A stretch of 17,255 nucleotides of DNA from an uncultured Spongiibacteraceae bacterium (GTDB taxonomy: Bacteria; Pseudomonadota; Gammaproteobacteria; Pseudomonadales; CAMLJR01). Positions 7,202 through 15,626 of this stretch are shown piece by piece. The position numbers and the translations under genes are program-made. Within the stretch, counting starts at the first letter, position 1. Every line of letters starts with the position of its first letter. The notes under the pieces are model-generated. The model saw nothing but the letters and a program-made list of their open reading frames with translations. It was not told where the DNA came from and did no database searches. The stretch lies in contig CAMLJR010000053.1 in NCBI GenBank assembly GCA_946480345.1, positions 1-17,255 of the forward strand. The letters are read 5' to 3'.

Positions 7202-8367
7202 TGCATAGCGTTTTACCTGCCTTAAGCCTGAACGATTACCAGGCGCTCGCCCGCCGCCGCCTGCCGCGCCCCTTGTTCGGCTACATCGCCGGCGCCTGCG
7301 AAGACAACCGCTCGCACGATGCGAATCCCGCCACGATGGCTGCAATCACGCTCAAGCCGCGCATATTGTGCGATGTCGCTGCCCGCACCACCTCGGTCAC
7401 CTTGTTCGATCGAACCTGGGCTGCGCCATTCGGTATCGCGCCGATGGGTCTGAGCGCGCTGATGGCGTATCGCGGCGACATCGCGCTCGGCCGTGCCGCT
7501 GCGGCTGAGCAGATTCCGATGATCGTCAGCGGCGCATCGCTGATCCCGCTGGAAGACATTGCGCGCGCCGCGCCGGAAGCTTGGTTTCAGGCGTATCTGC
7601 CGGCCGAAACCGAGCGCATCGACGCCATGCTCGATCGCGTTGGCCGCGCTGGCTTTAAAACACTGGTATTGACCGTCGATGTGCCGGTGACGGCAAACCG
7701 CGAAAACCTGTTGCGCGTCGGTTTCTCGACCCCGCTGCGCCCGTCGCTGCGACTCGCGCTCGACGGTCTGACACATCCGCGCTGGCTGTCCGGTGTTTTC
7801 GCGCGCACGCTGCTGAAGCACGGCATGCCGCATTTCGAAAACATGCGCCACACGCGCGGCGAGCCGATTCTGTCGCGTCATGTCGATCGGGATTTCGGCC
7901 AACGCGACCGGCTGACATGGAACACGCTCGCATACATGCGTCAGCGCTGGTCGGGCCGATTGATCGTCAAAGGTATTTTGCATCCGGATGATGCGCGGCT
8001 GGCGCGCGAGCACGGCGTCGATGGCGTGATTGTCTCGAACCACGGCGGGCGTCAGCTCGACGGTGTTTGCACGCCGCTCCATGTGCTGCCGTCAGTGGTC
8101 GATGCCGCCGCCGATCTGCCGGTGATGGTCGACAGTGGTTTTCGCCGCGGCAGCGATGTAGTGAAAGCGCTGGCGCTGGGCGCGCGCATGGTATTTATCG
8201 GTCGCCCATTCTTGTACGCGGCTGCGGTTGGCGGCGAAACCGAGGTACGCCACGCCGCACAACTATTGAAGGCGGAAATTCATCGCAATATGGCCATGGT
8301 CGGCGTCTCCGACCTCGCGCAATTGACGCGCGATTACGTCATCGCATCAACGAAAACGCTTAAATAA
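7201..8367 (+). CDS. FMN-dependent alpha-hydroxy-acid dehydrogenase/oxidase
   Basis: The 388-residue TIM barrel belongs to the family of L-lactate dehydrogenase LldD, (S)-mandelate dehydrogenase and glycolate oxidase, which oxidises L-2-hydroxy acids to 2-oxo acids with FMN. Key residues are visible: Tyr28 near the N-terminus, Tyr132 in QAYLP, Asp160 in LTVDVP, Lys257 in IVKGI, catalytic His281 and Arg284 in SNHGGRQLDG, then DSGFRRG (311-317) and FIGRPFLY (332-339). The segment HPRWLSGVF...LLKHGMPHFENM (192-215) falls where mandelate and lactate dehydrogenases carry their variable, membrane-contacting loop. Electrons may therefore pass to the respiratory chain rather than oxygen (inference). 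It overlaps lysR by one base and has an AAGGAA Shine-Dalgarno inside lysR. It would supply the 2-oxo acid for the divergent decarboxylase. Confidence 0.93.
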   Translation: MHSVLPALSLNDYQALARRRLPRPLFGYIAGACEDNRSHDANPATMAAITLKPRILCDVAARTTSVTLFDRTWAAPFGIAPMGLSALMAYRGDIALGRAAAAEQIPMIVSGASLIPLEDIARAAPEAWFQAYLPAETERIDAMLDRVGRAGFKTLVLTVDVPVTANRENLLRVGFSTPLRPSLRLALDGLTHPRWLSGVFARTLLKHGMPHFENMRHTRGEPILSRHVDRDFGQRDRLTWNTLAYMRQRWSGRLIVKGILHPDDARLAREHGVDGVIVSNHGGRQLDGVCTPLHVLPSVVDAAADLPVMVDSGFRRGSDVVKALALGARMVFIGRPFLYAAAVGGETEVRHAAQLLKAEIHRNMAMVGVSDLAQLTRDYVIASTKTLK

Positions 8368-8399
8368 AACCTGAGAACCCACGTTAAGGATTCATCACC

Positions 8400-9269
8400 A
8401 TGCATTCCGCCACTCCCCGCGACTGTCCGCCACCCGCCGCCAAACACACGCCGCCGACGCGCTTTGTCATGCCGCGCGGCGCCACCGACACCCACGCGCA
8501 CGTGATCGGATTGCCGCCCGAATATCCCCTCGTCGCCGAGCGTTCCTATACGCCGGCCGCAGCCCCGGCCGCTGCCTATCTCGCCATGCTCGATGGCGCG
8601 GGCCTGGATCGGGGGGTATTGGTTCAGGTCAGCGTACACGGCGCCGACAATCGGTTATTGCTCGAAACATTGCGCGCACAGCCGCAGCGGTTGCGCGGAG
8701 TCGCCGTCATGCCGCCGGATCTACCCGACCGCCACTATGCCGATGCCGACGCCGCCGGGGTGCGAGGACTTCGTCTGAACGTGCTGTTCGGCGGCGGCAT
8801 CGGCTTTGAAGCGCTCGAACGCTACGATGCGCTGATGCACGAACTCGGCTGGCATATCCAACTCTTGCTCGACGCTCGCACGCTGCCGGAGATGGCGCCC
8901 CGCCTCGCGAAACTGCGTTCACCGCTCATCGTCGATCACATGGGGTACATGCCAGTCAGCGCCGGTTTGAATCACCCCGGTTTTCAAACGCTGATCGCGC
9001 TGGTGCGCGACGGTGCCTGGGTCAAACTGTCGGGTGCGTTTCGTATTTCGGAGCTGGACGACTGGCGCGATACGATTCCGTTCGCGCAAGCATTGATCGA
9101 GGCCGGCGCCGAGCGTTGTGTATGGGGCTCGGATTGGCCGCATGTGGCGCATTGGGGCCGCATGATGCAGGTCGGCGAGCTGCTGGATCTGCTCGCTGAT
9201 TGGGCGCCCGATGAGACGTTGCGACACAAAATCCTGGTCGACAATCCGGCGCGGTTATATCGGTTTTAA
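8400..9269 (+). CDS. Amidohydrolase-2 family hydrolase, 2-pyrone-4,6-dicarboxylate-lactonase-like
   Basis: This 289-residue protein is a short TIM-barrel hydrolase of the COG3618/LigI type. Visible metal- or substrate-site residues are the HxH pair H32 and H34 (DTHAHV), H180 in IVDHMGYMP and Asp245 in WGSDWPH. The C-terminal NPARLYRF is a family signature. The first 22 residues are a proline-rich tail; an internal Met24 is a possible alternative start, but an AAGGA Shine-Dalgarno favours 8400. Characterised relatives hydrolyse lactones such as 2-pyrone-4,6-dicarboxylate or sugar-acid lactones. It lies 32 bp after the hydroxy-acid dehydrogenase gene, so it may open a lactone to give the hydroxy acid. 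An amide or decarboxylation substrate cannot be excluded. Confidence 0.85.
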   Translation: MHSATPRDCPPPAAKHTPPTRFVMPRGATDTHAHVIGLPPEYPLVAERSYTPAAAPAAAYLAMLDGAGLDRGVLVQVSVHGADNRLLLETLRAQPQRLRGVAVMPPDLPDRHYADADAAGVRGLRLNVLFGGGIGFEALERYDALMHELGWHIQLLLDARTLPEMAPRLAKLRSPLIVDHMGYMPVSAGLNHPGFQTLIALVRDGAWVKLSGAFRISELDDWRDTIPFAQALIEAGAERCVWGSDWPHVAHWGRMMQVGELLDLLADWAPDETLRHKILVDNPARLYRF

Positions 9270-9308
9270 GCCTGAACTTAGTGCTGAGAAACAGCATATT
9301 CTTCAGGC
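9270..9308. terminator. Two-part hairpin between convergent genes (possible bidirectional terminator)
   Basis: GCCTGAA (9270-9276) pairs with TTCAGGC (9302-9308), and inside it TGCTG (9282-9286) pairs with CAGCA (9292-9296) around the loop AGAAA. It begins at the base after the amidohydrolase stop and lies 22 bp from the stop of the convergent alanine dehydrogenase gene. There is no U-tract on either side, so it is at best an imperfect terminator or a 3'-end-stabilising stem. Confidence 0.5.
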
Positions 9309-9330
9309 GGTCGGCAGGCATCGGCTAACA

Positions 9331-10464
9331 TCAAGCGCTACAGCGAGATTCTGTGAACAAACTCACCGCAGGTACGTAGTCATAACCCAGTGCCTGCGCC
9401 ACTGCATTGCAGGTCACCCTTCCTCTATGCACATTCAACCCATTCAGAAGATGCTGATCATCCAATAAGGCCTTTTCCGCACCTTTATTCGCCAGTGCAA
9501 TAGCAAATGGCAAGGTGGCATTTGTCAGCGCGATGGTCGCTGTACGCGCCACGCCGCCGGGCATGTTGGCAACACAATAGTGAACAATGCCGTCGACGAG
9601 ATAGGTCGGCTGCTGATGCGTGGTCGCCTTTGAAGTTTCAAAGCAACCGCCTTGGTCGATCGCGACATCGACTACTACAGCCCCTTTTTTCATTTTACCG
9701 ATCATTGCGCGGCTTAATAATTTGGGAGCGGTAGCGCCCGGAATTAATACCGCGCCAATGACTAAATCTGCCTCCGCGGAATACTGCTCTAACGCTTCCA
9801 CCGTCGAATAAACCGTCTTAACACGGCCAGAAAAAATATCGTCGATTTCGCGTAACCTGGGCAGTGACTTATCTAAAACCGTAACATCCGAGCCCATACC
9901 CAACGCCACCTTTGCGGCGTTGGTACCAACAACACCGCCGCCAATAATCAAAACCTTGGCTGGCGCAACGCCGGGTACACCGCCTAACAACGTGCCACAA
10001 CCGCCCTGTGCTTTCTCTAAATGATGTGCACCTGCCTGAATCGACATTCGGCCAGCCACTTCACTCATCGGTGCCAATAGCGGTAAGGCGCCGCGATCAT
10101 CGGTAACTGTTTCGTAGGCGATACACGTCGCACCGGATGCTATGAGCAATTTTGCTTGCTCGGGGTCCGGCGCCAAATGCAAATACGTGAAGAGTATCTG
10201 GCCCTCCCGTAACATTTGGCACTCTATTGGCTGCGGTTCTTTAACTTTAACGATCATGTCGGCGCGCGCAAAAATCTCCGCCGCAGAATCAACCACTTTT
10301 GCGCCAGCGTCCCGATACTGCTGATTATCGAAACCCACCGCCGCTCCGCCGTCTTTCTCAACGATGACTTGATGTCCGCGGGCGGTGAGCTCGCGCACTC
10401 CGGCGGGAGTTAAACCGATACGATATTCGTGATTTTTTATTTCCTTGGGTACCCCGATCAACAC
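9331..10464 (-). CDS. ald: Alanine dehydrogenase
   Basis: The 377-residue protein (family about 371-375) catalyses reversible NAD+-linked oxidative deamination of L-alanine to pyruvate and ammonium. It keeps the N-terminal MLIGVPKEIKNHEYRIGLTP, substrate residues Arg15, Lys75 and His96, the nucleotide motif GGGVVG (175-180), Asp198 for the NAD ribose, catalytic Asp270 and the family stretch VANMPGGVARTAT. The start is GTG 10464, with an AGAGGG Shine-Dalgarno about 8 nt upstream. It lies 162 bp downstream of the exporter gene on the same strand. By eye it is more AT-rich in codon choice than its neighbours, so it may be an independent gene. Functionally it could return to pyruvate the alanine made by the aminotransferase encoded at 15627-16967. 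Confidence 0.95.
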   Translation of the reverse strand: MLIGVPKEIKNHEYRIGLTPAGVRELTARGHQVIVEKDGGAAVGFDNQQYRDAGAKVVDSAAEIFARADMIVKVKEPQPIECQMLREGQILFTYLHLAPDPEQAKLLIASGATCIAYETVTDDRGALPLLAPMSEVAGRMSIQAGAHHLEKAQGGCGTLLGGVPGVAPAKVLIIGGGVVGTNAAKVALGMGSDVTVLDKSLPRLREIDDIFSGRVKTVYSTVEALEQYSAEADLVIGAVLIPGATAPKLLSRAMIGKMKKGAVVVDVAIDQGGCFETSKATTHQQPTYLVDGIVHYCVANMPGGVARTATIALTNATLPFAIALANKGAEKALLDDQHLLNGLNVHRGRVTCNAVAQALGYDYVPAVSLFTESRCSA

Positions 10465-10626
10465 GTTAATGCCCTCTTATTTAAAGCTGCAATACAGCGC
10501 AGTAGTAGGTGAAATGGCGATGCTCAGCGCGTTGCCAGCAGCTGACGTACTCGACAAAACTGGAAAAAGCCTAGGCGCCCACATACACATTTCCGACATA
10601 CGCTCAGCCCGTTAGATTCGATACTC

Positions 10627-11529
10627 TCAGGGCGTCGGGAGCGGTTCGCCCCCTGATACCCCAACCCCCGACGTTATCGCGCTTCCCAGCGATGCGAACA
10701 TAATCAGGCCAATCGCCAACCACTGCGTTGGCGTCAGAATCTCCCCAAGAAGGAACAGCGCCATCAGCGCGCCCACCACAGGCTCGGCACTTACCAAGAT
10801 GCTGAATGTGTTCGATGGCAACCGTGGCAGCGCCACCATTTCAAGTGCGTAGGGAATCGCGCTGGAAAGGACGCCCACGGCTACGCCCAGCAGCAGGATT
10901 TCGGGGGTGAGCAATGTAGCGCCGGCATGGACCATACCAACCGGTGCGACAAGCAAGGCGGCCACGATAAGCCCGCCGGCGGAAGCCGCAGCGCCGTGCA
11001 TCTGGCCCACGGCCTTGCCAACGAGAATGTAGGCCGCCCACCACGAGCCGCCGAGAAGCGCCAGCACGATACCGCGCCAGTCAATTTGCGACGCATTCCC
11101 CCCGACCGGCAAAAGGCTGGCCAGCCCCAGCACCGCTAGACCGATCCAGAGGAAGTCCAGCTTCCGGCGCGACGTTAGCAAGGCAACCAGAAGTGGGCCC
11201 GTAAACTGGATTGCGATCGCAAGACCCAGAGGGATATAAGCCAACGCCTTGTAAAAGCAGAGGTTCATCATGCCCACCGTGGCGCCATAGGCCAGCAACG
11301 GTCGACAGCCGGCTTTCAGGTCCAGCCGCCACGGCCGGAATATAGCCGCCAGTACGATGGCTCCGACCATTAGGCGCAACGTCGTCGCTCCCTCCGGTCC
11401 TACCAACGGGAACATGTGCTTGGCAAGCGTGGCGCCGCCGCTCACTGAAAGCACCGCGAGAGACAGTGCACCGACAGCAACAAGATCGACGCGAGCAGCG
11501 CACGAGCGCCCTACAGTGAAACTGGACAT
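10627..11529 (-). CDS. rhtA: EamA/DMT-family exporter, RhtA-like (threonine/homoserine efflux type)
   Basis: This 300-residue inner-membrane protein has about ten hydrophobic helices in two EamA halves. It resembles E. coli RhtA along its length: [18 protein letters not shown] (30-47), [37 protein letters not shown] near the end of the first half, [17 protein letters not shown] and [16 protein letters not shown] in the second. RhtA exports threonine, homoserine and some amino-acid analogues by proton antiport. Here it lies 148 bp downstream of the Baeyer-Villiger monooxygenase gene on the same strand. It might protect the cell from an amino-acid-like substrate or product, or may be unrelated to the cluster. 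The exact substrate cannot be told from sequence, so the symbol is by homology only. Confidence 0.85.
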   Translation of the reverse strand: MSSFTVGRSCAARVDLVAVGALSLAVLSVSGGATLAKHMFPLVGPEGATTLRLMVGAIVLAAIFRPWRLDLKAGCRPLLAYGATVGMMNLCFYKALAYIPLGLAIAIQFTGPLLVALLTSRRKLDFLWIGLAVLGLASLLPVGGNASQIDWRGIVLALLGGSWWAAYILVGKAVGQMHGAAASAGGLIVAALLVAPVGMVHAGATLLTPEILLLGVAVGVLSSAIPYALEMVALPRLPSNTFSILVSAEPVVGALMALFLLGEILTPTQWLAIGLIMFASLGSAITSGVGVSGGEPLPTP

Positions 11530-11580
11530 TCCAAACTCTATGATCGGTTAGGGGCGACCGGCTCGACCGCCGCTAAGTGC

Positions 11581-11594
11581 GCGCTGCGTAGCGC
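11581..11594. other. Small hairpin between the exporter and monooxygenase genes
   Basis: GCGCT-GCGT-AGCGC forms a 5-bp GC stem with a 4-base loop in the 148-bp gap between the monooxygenase stop and the exporter start. It has no U-tract. It could be a weak attenuator or chance. Confidence 0.25.
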
Positions 11595-11677
11595 TGTTAC
11601 AAGACAAAGCGGCCGTCGAGCTGGATGCTCAGGTCCGATTCATTCGCTGCTTCCGGCTTCGTTAGTTCCTTAGCTCG

Positions 11678-13459
11678 TTAGCTCTTCGAAATCTCGAGCC
11701 CTTCGAGCTTGTTGTTCTCGCGCCATTTCCTCAATTCATCGAAATAGGCGAGAGCGCCGCCGGCGAACGGAGCGTTGCGCGCCATCTTCGGATTCCCCAG
11801 CGATCCTTCGTTGTTATAAAAGCCCGGCGTGCACTCGGTGGAAAATTTTGCACTCCCCGCGTGATGCGTGAAGAGCACATCAAGCCAGCTCGCCTGCGCC
11901 TGCTCTGTCGGTTCGAAAGTTCGAGCGTTCAATTCGGTGCTGCGCTTGATCGTATACGCGGTCTGGATTGCGATCTCGTTGAGAATCGGAACCACGTTAA
12001 CGCCGGTACCGCCTTGAATCAGGCTGGACATCACGAGGTTGGGAAACCCTCTCGCATACATGCCGTGCAGCGTCCCGGCTCCGTCTTTCCAGGCCTCGCT
12101 CAGGGCCTGACCGTTCCGGCCATAGAGTTCAAAGCCGAGCCTGCGGGTGTAGCCGGTCGACACTTCGAATCCCGATGCGTAAATCAGGCAATCGACCGGA
12201 TAGTCGACCCCATCGACCACCACGCTATTCTCGGTGATCCGCTCGACTCCCTTGCCGCCGGTATCGACCAGCGTGACATTGGGACGGTTGAAGCTCTCAA
12301 GATATTCGTCATGGAAGCATGGGCGCTTGCACATCGTGTTGTACCAAGGCTTCAGCGCCTCTGCCGTGGCGGGATCGCGTACGACTTCATCGATGCGCGC
12401 GCGGATCATCTCCATCCTCGCGAAGTCGGCCATCTCGTACTGACTGTCGTCCGCAGCTCCGCCTTCGAAATTTACGCCGCCTGAAATCTGTGTCCAGCCG
12501 TCATTGACCAAATCTTCATCCGCCGGCTGACCGCTGACCAGCCGCTCGAAGTTCTCGATCCGATGCTGTTGCCATCCCGGCTGAAGCGATTTGACCCATT
12601 CCGGATCGGTCGGTCGATTGCCTCGGGGACCCACCCCGGAAGGCGTGCGTTGGAATACGTAGAGATGCTCTGCGTCGCGGGCGAGATTGGGCACTGCCTG
12701 TACCGCCGTCGCCCCCGTGCCGATGATGCCGACACGTTTGTCTTTCAGGCGATCCATCGGCTCGGTCGGACTGCCGCCGGTATAGTTATAGTCCCAGCGG
12801 CTGGTGTGGAAGCTGTGCCCCTTGAACGTTTCGATGCCCGGAATGCCGGGCAGTTTGGCCTTGTGCATGACCCCGCCGGCGATGACAAGGAAACGCGCCG
12901 CCACGACGTCGTCGTGGTTGGTGCGGACCAGCCAACGAGCGCGCGCCTCATCCCAGCGAACTTCCAATACCTGAGTCTGGAATAATGCGCGGTCGTAGAG
13001 ATCGAAATGACGGCCGAGCATCTGGCAATAGGCGAAGATCTCCTGCGCTTTAGCGTATTTTTCGGTCGGGATGTAGCCTGTCTCCTCCAGTAAAGGCAGG
13101 TAGATATAGCTCTCAATGTCGCACCCGGCGCCGGGATAGCGGTTCCAATACCAGGTACCGCCGAAGTCGCCCGCTCGATCGACAATGCGAAAATCTTCGA
13201 TACCCTGCTGCCGCAGGCGCGCGGCGGTCAACATCCCACCAAAACCGCCGCCGATGATCACGACCTCAGTCTCTTCGACAACCGCAGGTCGCGTAAAACC
13301 GGGCTTCACATACGGGTCTGCGTCGAAGTCGCGGAATACCGCATTAGGATCGAGATACTGATCCGGACCATCGGCCCGCAAGCGTTTGTCGCGCTCTATG
13401 CGGTATTTTTCTCTTAGCGCCTCGGGGGAAATTTTAATCGGCCTTTCCAAATTGCTCAT
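11678..13459 (-). CDS. Type I Baeyer-Villiger monooxygenase (FAD, NADPH)
   Basis: This 593-residue protein has all the type I BVMO hallmarks: FAD Rossmann motif GGGFGG (70-75), the long motif [15 protein letters not shown] (100-114), the fingerprint FxGxxxHxxxW (F212, G214, H218, W222) and a second NADPH Rossmann motif GTGATA (247-252). The family inserts one oxygen atom into ketones or aldehydes, giving esters, lactones or formates, or oxidises heteroatoms. The roughly 60-residue extension before the first Rossmann fold places it with longer BVMOs of the phenylacetone/steroid/bulky cyclic ketone type, by length only. A GGAG Shine-Dalgarno supports ATG 13459. It lies 115 bp below the first VOC gene. 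A ketone made by the cluster's aminotransferase is a logical but unproved substrate. Confidence 0.95.
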   Translation of the reverse strand: MSNLERPIKISPEALREKYRIERDKRLRADGPDQYLDPNAVFRDFDADPYVKPGFTRPAVVEETEVVIIGGGFGGMLTAARLRQQGIEDFRIVDRAGDFGGTWYWNRYPGAGCDIESYIYLPLLEETGYIPTEKYAKAQEIFAYCQMLGRHFDLYDRALFQTQVLEVRWDEARARWLVRTNHDDVVAARFLVIAGGVMHKAKLPGIPGIETFKGHSFHTSRWDYNYTGGSPTEPMDRLKDKRVGIIGTGATAVQAVPNLARDAEHLYVFQRTPSGVGPRGNRPTDPEWVKSLQPGWQQHRIENFERLVSGQPADEDLVNDGWTQISGGVNFEGGAADDSQYEMADFARMEMIRARIDEVVRDPATAEALKPWYNTMCKRPCFHDEYLESFNRPNVTLVDTGGKGVERITENSVVVDGVDYPVDCLIYASGFEVSTGYTRRLGFELYGRNGQALSEAWKDGAGTLHGMYARGFPNLVMSSLIQGGTGVNVVPILNEIAIQTAYTIKRSTELNARTFEPTEQAQASWLDVLFTHHAGSAKFSTECTPGFYNNEGSLGNPKMARNAPFAGGALAYFDELRKWRENNKLEGLEISKS

Positions 13460-13526
13460 CGGACCTGCTCCAAATCTTTATGTTTCAATTTTTAAATATG
13501 GCGCCACTTAGCGAAGAGCGCCGGAC

Positions 13527-13560
13527 GAAGCAGGCATGTCTCAGACTCATGCCCTGCTTC
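13527..13560 (-). terminator. Strong hairpin after the first VOC gene
   Basis: On the minus strand GAAGCAGG-GCATG pairs with CATGC-CTGCTTC: 12 base pairs with one bulged G and a 9-base loop. It starts 14 nt past the VOC stop and ends 67 bp before the monooxygenase ATG. No U-run follows, so it may be a partial terminator, an RNA-stability stem setting the ratio of the two genes, or an attenuator. Confidence 0.5.
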
Positions 13561-13574
13561 TCCCCATACGATGA

Positions 13575-13964
13575 TCAGGCGAGGATTTGCATGACCTCGA
13601 TGCCATGACCTTCGGGGTCGGTGATTAGTGCATAGCGGACGTTATGTTCTTCCATCGTCTCGGCCGCTCTGGTGCTGGTGCCGCCTGCCGCCAGTACCGC
13701 AGCCACGACGGCGTCGACGTCTTCAACCATGAAAGCGATCGACGCTTCCCCGGGCGTTGGAGCAGGCCTGTTCACGTAATGCATCAGGGAAACTCGACCG
13801 TCGCTCTCTCCTGCTGACATAACGATCTCCAGGTGAGGATCATCGGTTGCCAGCGCATCGAAACGTTGAATCTCTTTCATTCCAAACACATCAAAATAAA
13901 AACGTGCTAATGCCTCTGAATCTCTAACTGTCAGCTTGAAATAATATAAGGAAGCTTTGCCCAT
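13575..13964 (-). CDS. Small VOC-superfamily protein (glyoxalase/bleomycin-resistance fold), copy A
   Basis: This 129-residue single-domain protein shows the two beta-alpha-beta-beta-beta halves of the vicinal oxygen chelate fold: FKLTVRD...FYFDVFGMKE in the first half, and IAFMVEDVDAVVAAVLAAGG ending in DPEGHGIEVMQ in the second. Compared by eye with glyoxalase I, the first three metal-ligand positions seem to be Tyr8, about Ser59 and Ser75 rather than His, Glu, His; only the last Glu (E123) remains. It may therefore bind rather than transform its ligand, or use another chemistry. It is a clear paralogue of the protein encoded at 14092-14478. An AGGA Shine-Dalgarno supports ATG 13964. Possible roles are isomerase, lyase or binding/resistance protein for a cluster intermediate. 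Confidence 0.85.
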   Translation of the reverse strand: MGKASLYYFKLTVRDSEALARFYFDVFGMKEIQRFDALATDDPHLEIVMSAGESDGRVSLMHYVNRPAPTPGEASIAFMVEDVDAVVAAVLAAGGTSTRAAETMEEHNVRYALITDPEGHGIEVMQILA

Positions 13965-14091
13965 CGTTTTGTCCTAATTATCATTAAGTTACTGCATCGC
14001 AGGAGACAGCGTGATGAGGCCAACTCGACCTGTCACACACGCATGAAGTCGTTTTTTCACGCCCATGTTCCTGCTTCTTCATGTACGCCCA

Positions 14092-14478
14092 TCAGAGACC
14101 GAATTGCATGACCTCGATCGTATGACCCTCAGGGTCGGCGATCGTGGCCCAGCGGAAATTGTGTTCTGCCAGTGTCTCAGCCGGTAAGACGACGGTGCCG
14201 CCTCCAGCTAGGGCAGCGGCAACCACAGCGTCCACATTGCTGACCACGAGGGCCACTCTTACTTCGCCCGGCGTTGGTGCAGGCTTGTTGAAATACTTCA
14301 TCAGTACCAGCTGCTCTCTGTCTCCCGACGATAAAAATATCTCCAGGTGAGGACGTATGTGCTCGGGTTTGTGAATACGTCGAACCTCCTTCATTCCGAA
14401 CACGTCGCAATAAAAAGGCGCCAACGCCTCGGGATCGCCAACGATCAATTTCACGTAATACAGAGAAGTGTTATTCAT
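14092..14478 (-). CDS. Small VOC-superfamily protein, copy B
   Basis: The 128-residue protein is a diverged tandem duplicate of the one at 13575-13964. Shared blocks include SLYY, FGMKE, PHLEI, PAPTPGE, VDAVVAA, AET, EHN, DPEGH and IEVMQ; more than half of residues match by eye. As in copy A, the expected His ligands of glyoxalase I appear replaced (Tyr8; Arg74 where the third ligand is expected) while Glu122 is kept. A good GAGG Shine-Dalgarno precedes ATG 14478. It follows the putative oxygenase gene by 37 bp, so the two are very likely cotranscribed. VOC proteins often act as dimers, so the two copies could form a heterodimer; this is an inference. Confidence 0.85.
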   Translation of the reverse strand: MNNTSLYYVKLIVGDPEALAPFYCDVFGMKEVRRIHKPEHIRPHLEIFLSSGDREQLVLMKYFNKPAPTPGEVRVALVVSNVDAVVAAALAGGGTVVLPAETLAEHNFRWATIADPEGHTIEVMQFGL

Positions 14479-14515
14479 GGATTTTCCTCTCTTCTCATGG
14501 ATGCTTTAAGGGACG

Positions 14516-15562
14516 CTACGCTGCGACGAGACCGTATATGGGCGGCATAATCGTAGGCAGACCGGGATCGAACTCTTTTGTAAGGAGCTGAATGAATTCA
14601 GGGTCTTGCAGCGGATCCGATGGCATCGTGAACGAGACGCCGCGCGCCCGCAGTTCGGAGATGAATATGTCGAAAATCCGCTCATGGGTGAGATCGTCGG
14701 TATGGTCGAGCGCGACCTTCATCTCATCCAGATCCATGAATATATCGGCTCCCCAATGCAGCAATAGGCGCATTTCTTCGGCGGGAACGCGCTGGATTAC
14801 CTTGCCGTCCGTCATGATCTGCCATCCGTCAGATTGCGGATCGGCGCTGAACGTCGAGTTAATCGCCAAACCCTCAGGCCGGCGCATTTCCTCACGGCCG
14901 CAGGCGTTGGCACCGTGGTACATGACCTCGTTCTCGACAACGGCGGCACGGCCCCACATCGGCGCATACAACTGCTTCGGCTGGCCTTGCGGACCATCGG
15001 GCCAATAGGTGAAGCCGCCGCCGATCTGTCCCTTGTAATACCAGGTAATTACTTGCGCTTTCTTGGCCTGCCACTGGCGGAACAGCCCCGATTTCGTCAT
15101 CAGGCCGATCAACCACGAGGGCGTGTTTTGTACAGTAGCACCCCGAAAATCGGCACCATCCACATGCGGCGGACCGCCAGCGCCAGCGGGTCCCTGCATA
15201 TTGGCGAGCATCAGGTTGGGAGCGGCATATTTGGCCTTCCAGTACCCACGGGCCAGCTCCAGGTACTTAGTGTTGTAAAAACAATCCTCGATTTCCGGAA
15301 ACAGACTGGCATGCGCTCTGCCTAGCGTCGCGCGGAAGACCGGAGTCAAAAACATGTCCCAGGTCAGTTCAAGCCCTTCCGGAAGGTAGCCGGATGTCGT
15401 GGCAATCACCTCTTCCGGCGAGTTGAATTCCTGCGCAAGAATCATGTCCCACGGTCCTTGCCTACGCAGAACCTCAAATAGTCGTTGGCGCTGATCCTCG
15501 CTAAACCCGTTCTCTATGATCTGTGGCTCAGCGATGGGCCGCAGGAACGAATGAGAGTTCAT
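14516..15562 (-). CDS. Putative Fe(II)/2-oxoglutarate-dependent oxygenase
   Basis: I do not recognise a named family for this 348-residue protein. It carries a plausible iron facial triad: His133 and Asp135 in PPHVDGADFRG, and His216 in EVMYHGANACG. Arg227, 11 residues further on, is followed by the strand GLAINSTFS, which fits the 2-oxoglutarate-binding Arg of the double-stranded beta-helix oxygenases. The WYYKGQIGGGFTYWPDGP loop lies between the His residues. No signal peptide or membrane helix is seen, so it should be cytoplasmic. An AGAGG Shine-Dalgarno supports ATG 15562. It sits 64 bp after the aminotransferase gene. Hydroxylation or oxidative cleavage of the cluster's substrate is possible. 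The main alternative is an iron enzyme of related fold that does not use 2-oxoglutarate. Confidence 0.7.
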   Translation of the reverse strand: MNSHSFLRPIAEPQIIENGFSEDQRQRLFEVLRRQGPWDMILAQEFNSPEEVIATTSGYLPEGLELTWDMFLTPVFRATLGRAHASLFPEIEDCFYNTKYLELARGYWKAKYAAPNLMLANMQGPAGAGGPPHVDGADFRGATVQNTPSWLIGLMTKSGLFRQWQAKKAQVITWYYKGQIGGGFTYWPDGPQGQPKQLYAPMWGRAAVVENEVMYHGANACGREEMRRPEGLAINSTFSADPQSDGWQIMTDGKVIQRVPAEEMRLLLHWGADIFMDLDEMKVALDHTDDLTHERIFDIFISELRARGVSFTMPSDPLQDPEFIQLLTKEFDPGLPTIMPPIYGLVAA

Positions 15563-15626
15563 AACGATTTCCTCTTAGAATTATAAGAATCGGCTGTTGA
15601 ACACGCTGGATGTACCCGGAACGGGA

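Noticed and set aside
13989..14066. 25-codon minus-strand frame between the two VOC genes
   Set aside because: A GCAGG lies upstream, but the spacing to the ATG is too short and the peptide has no recognisable character.
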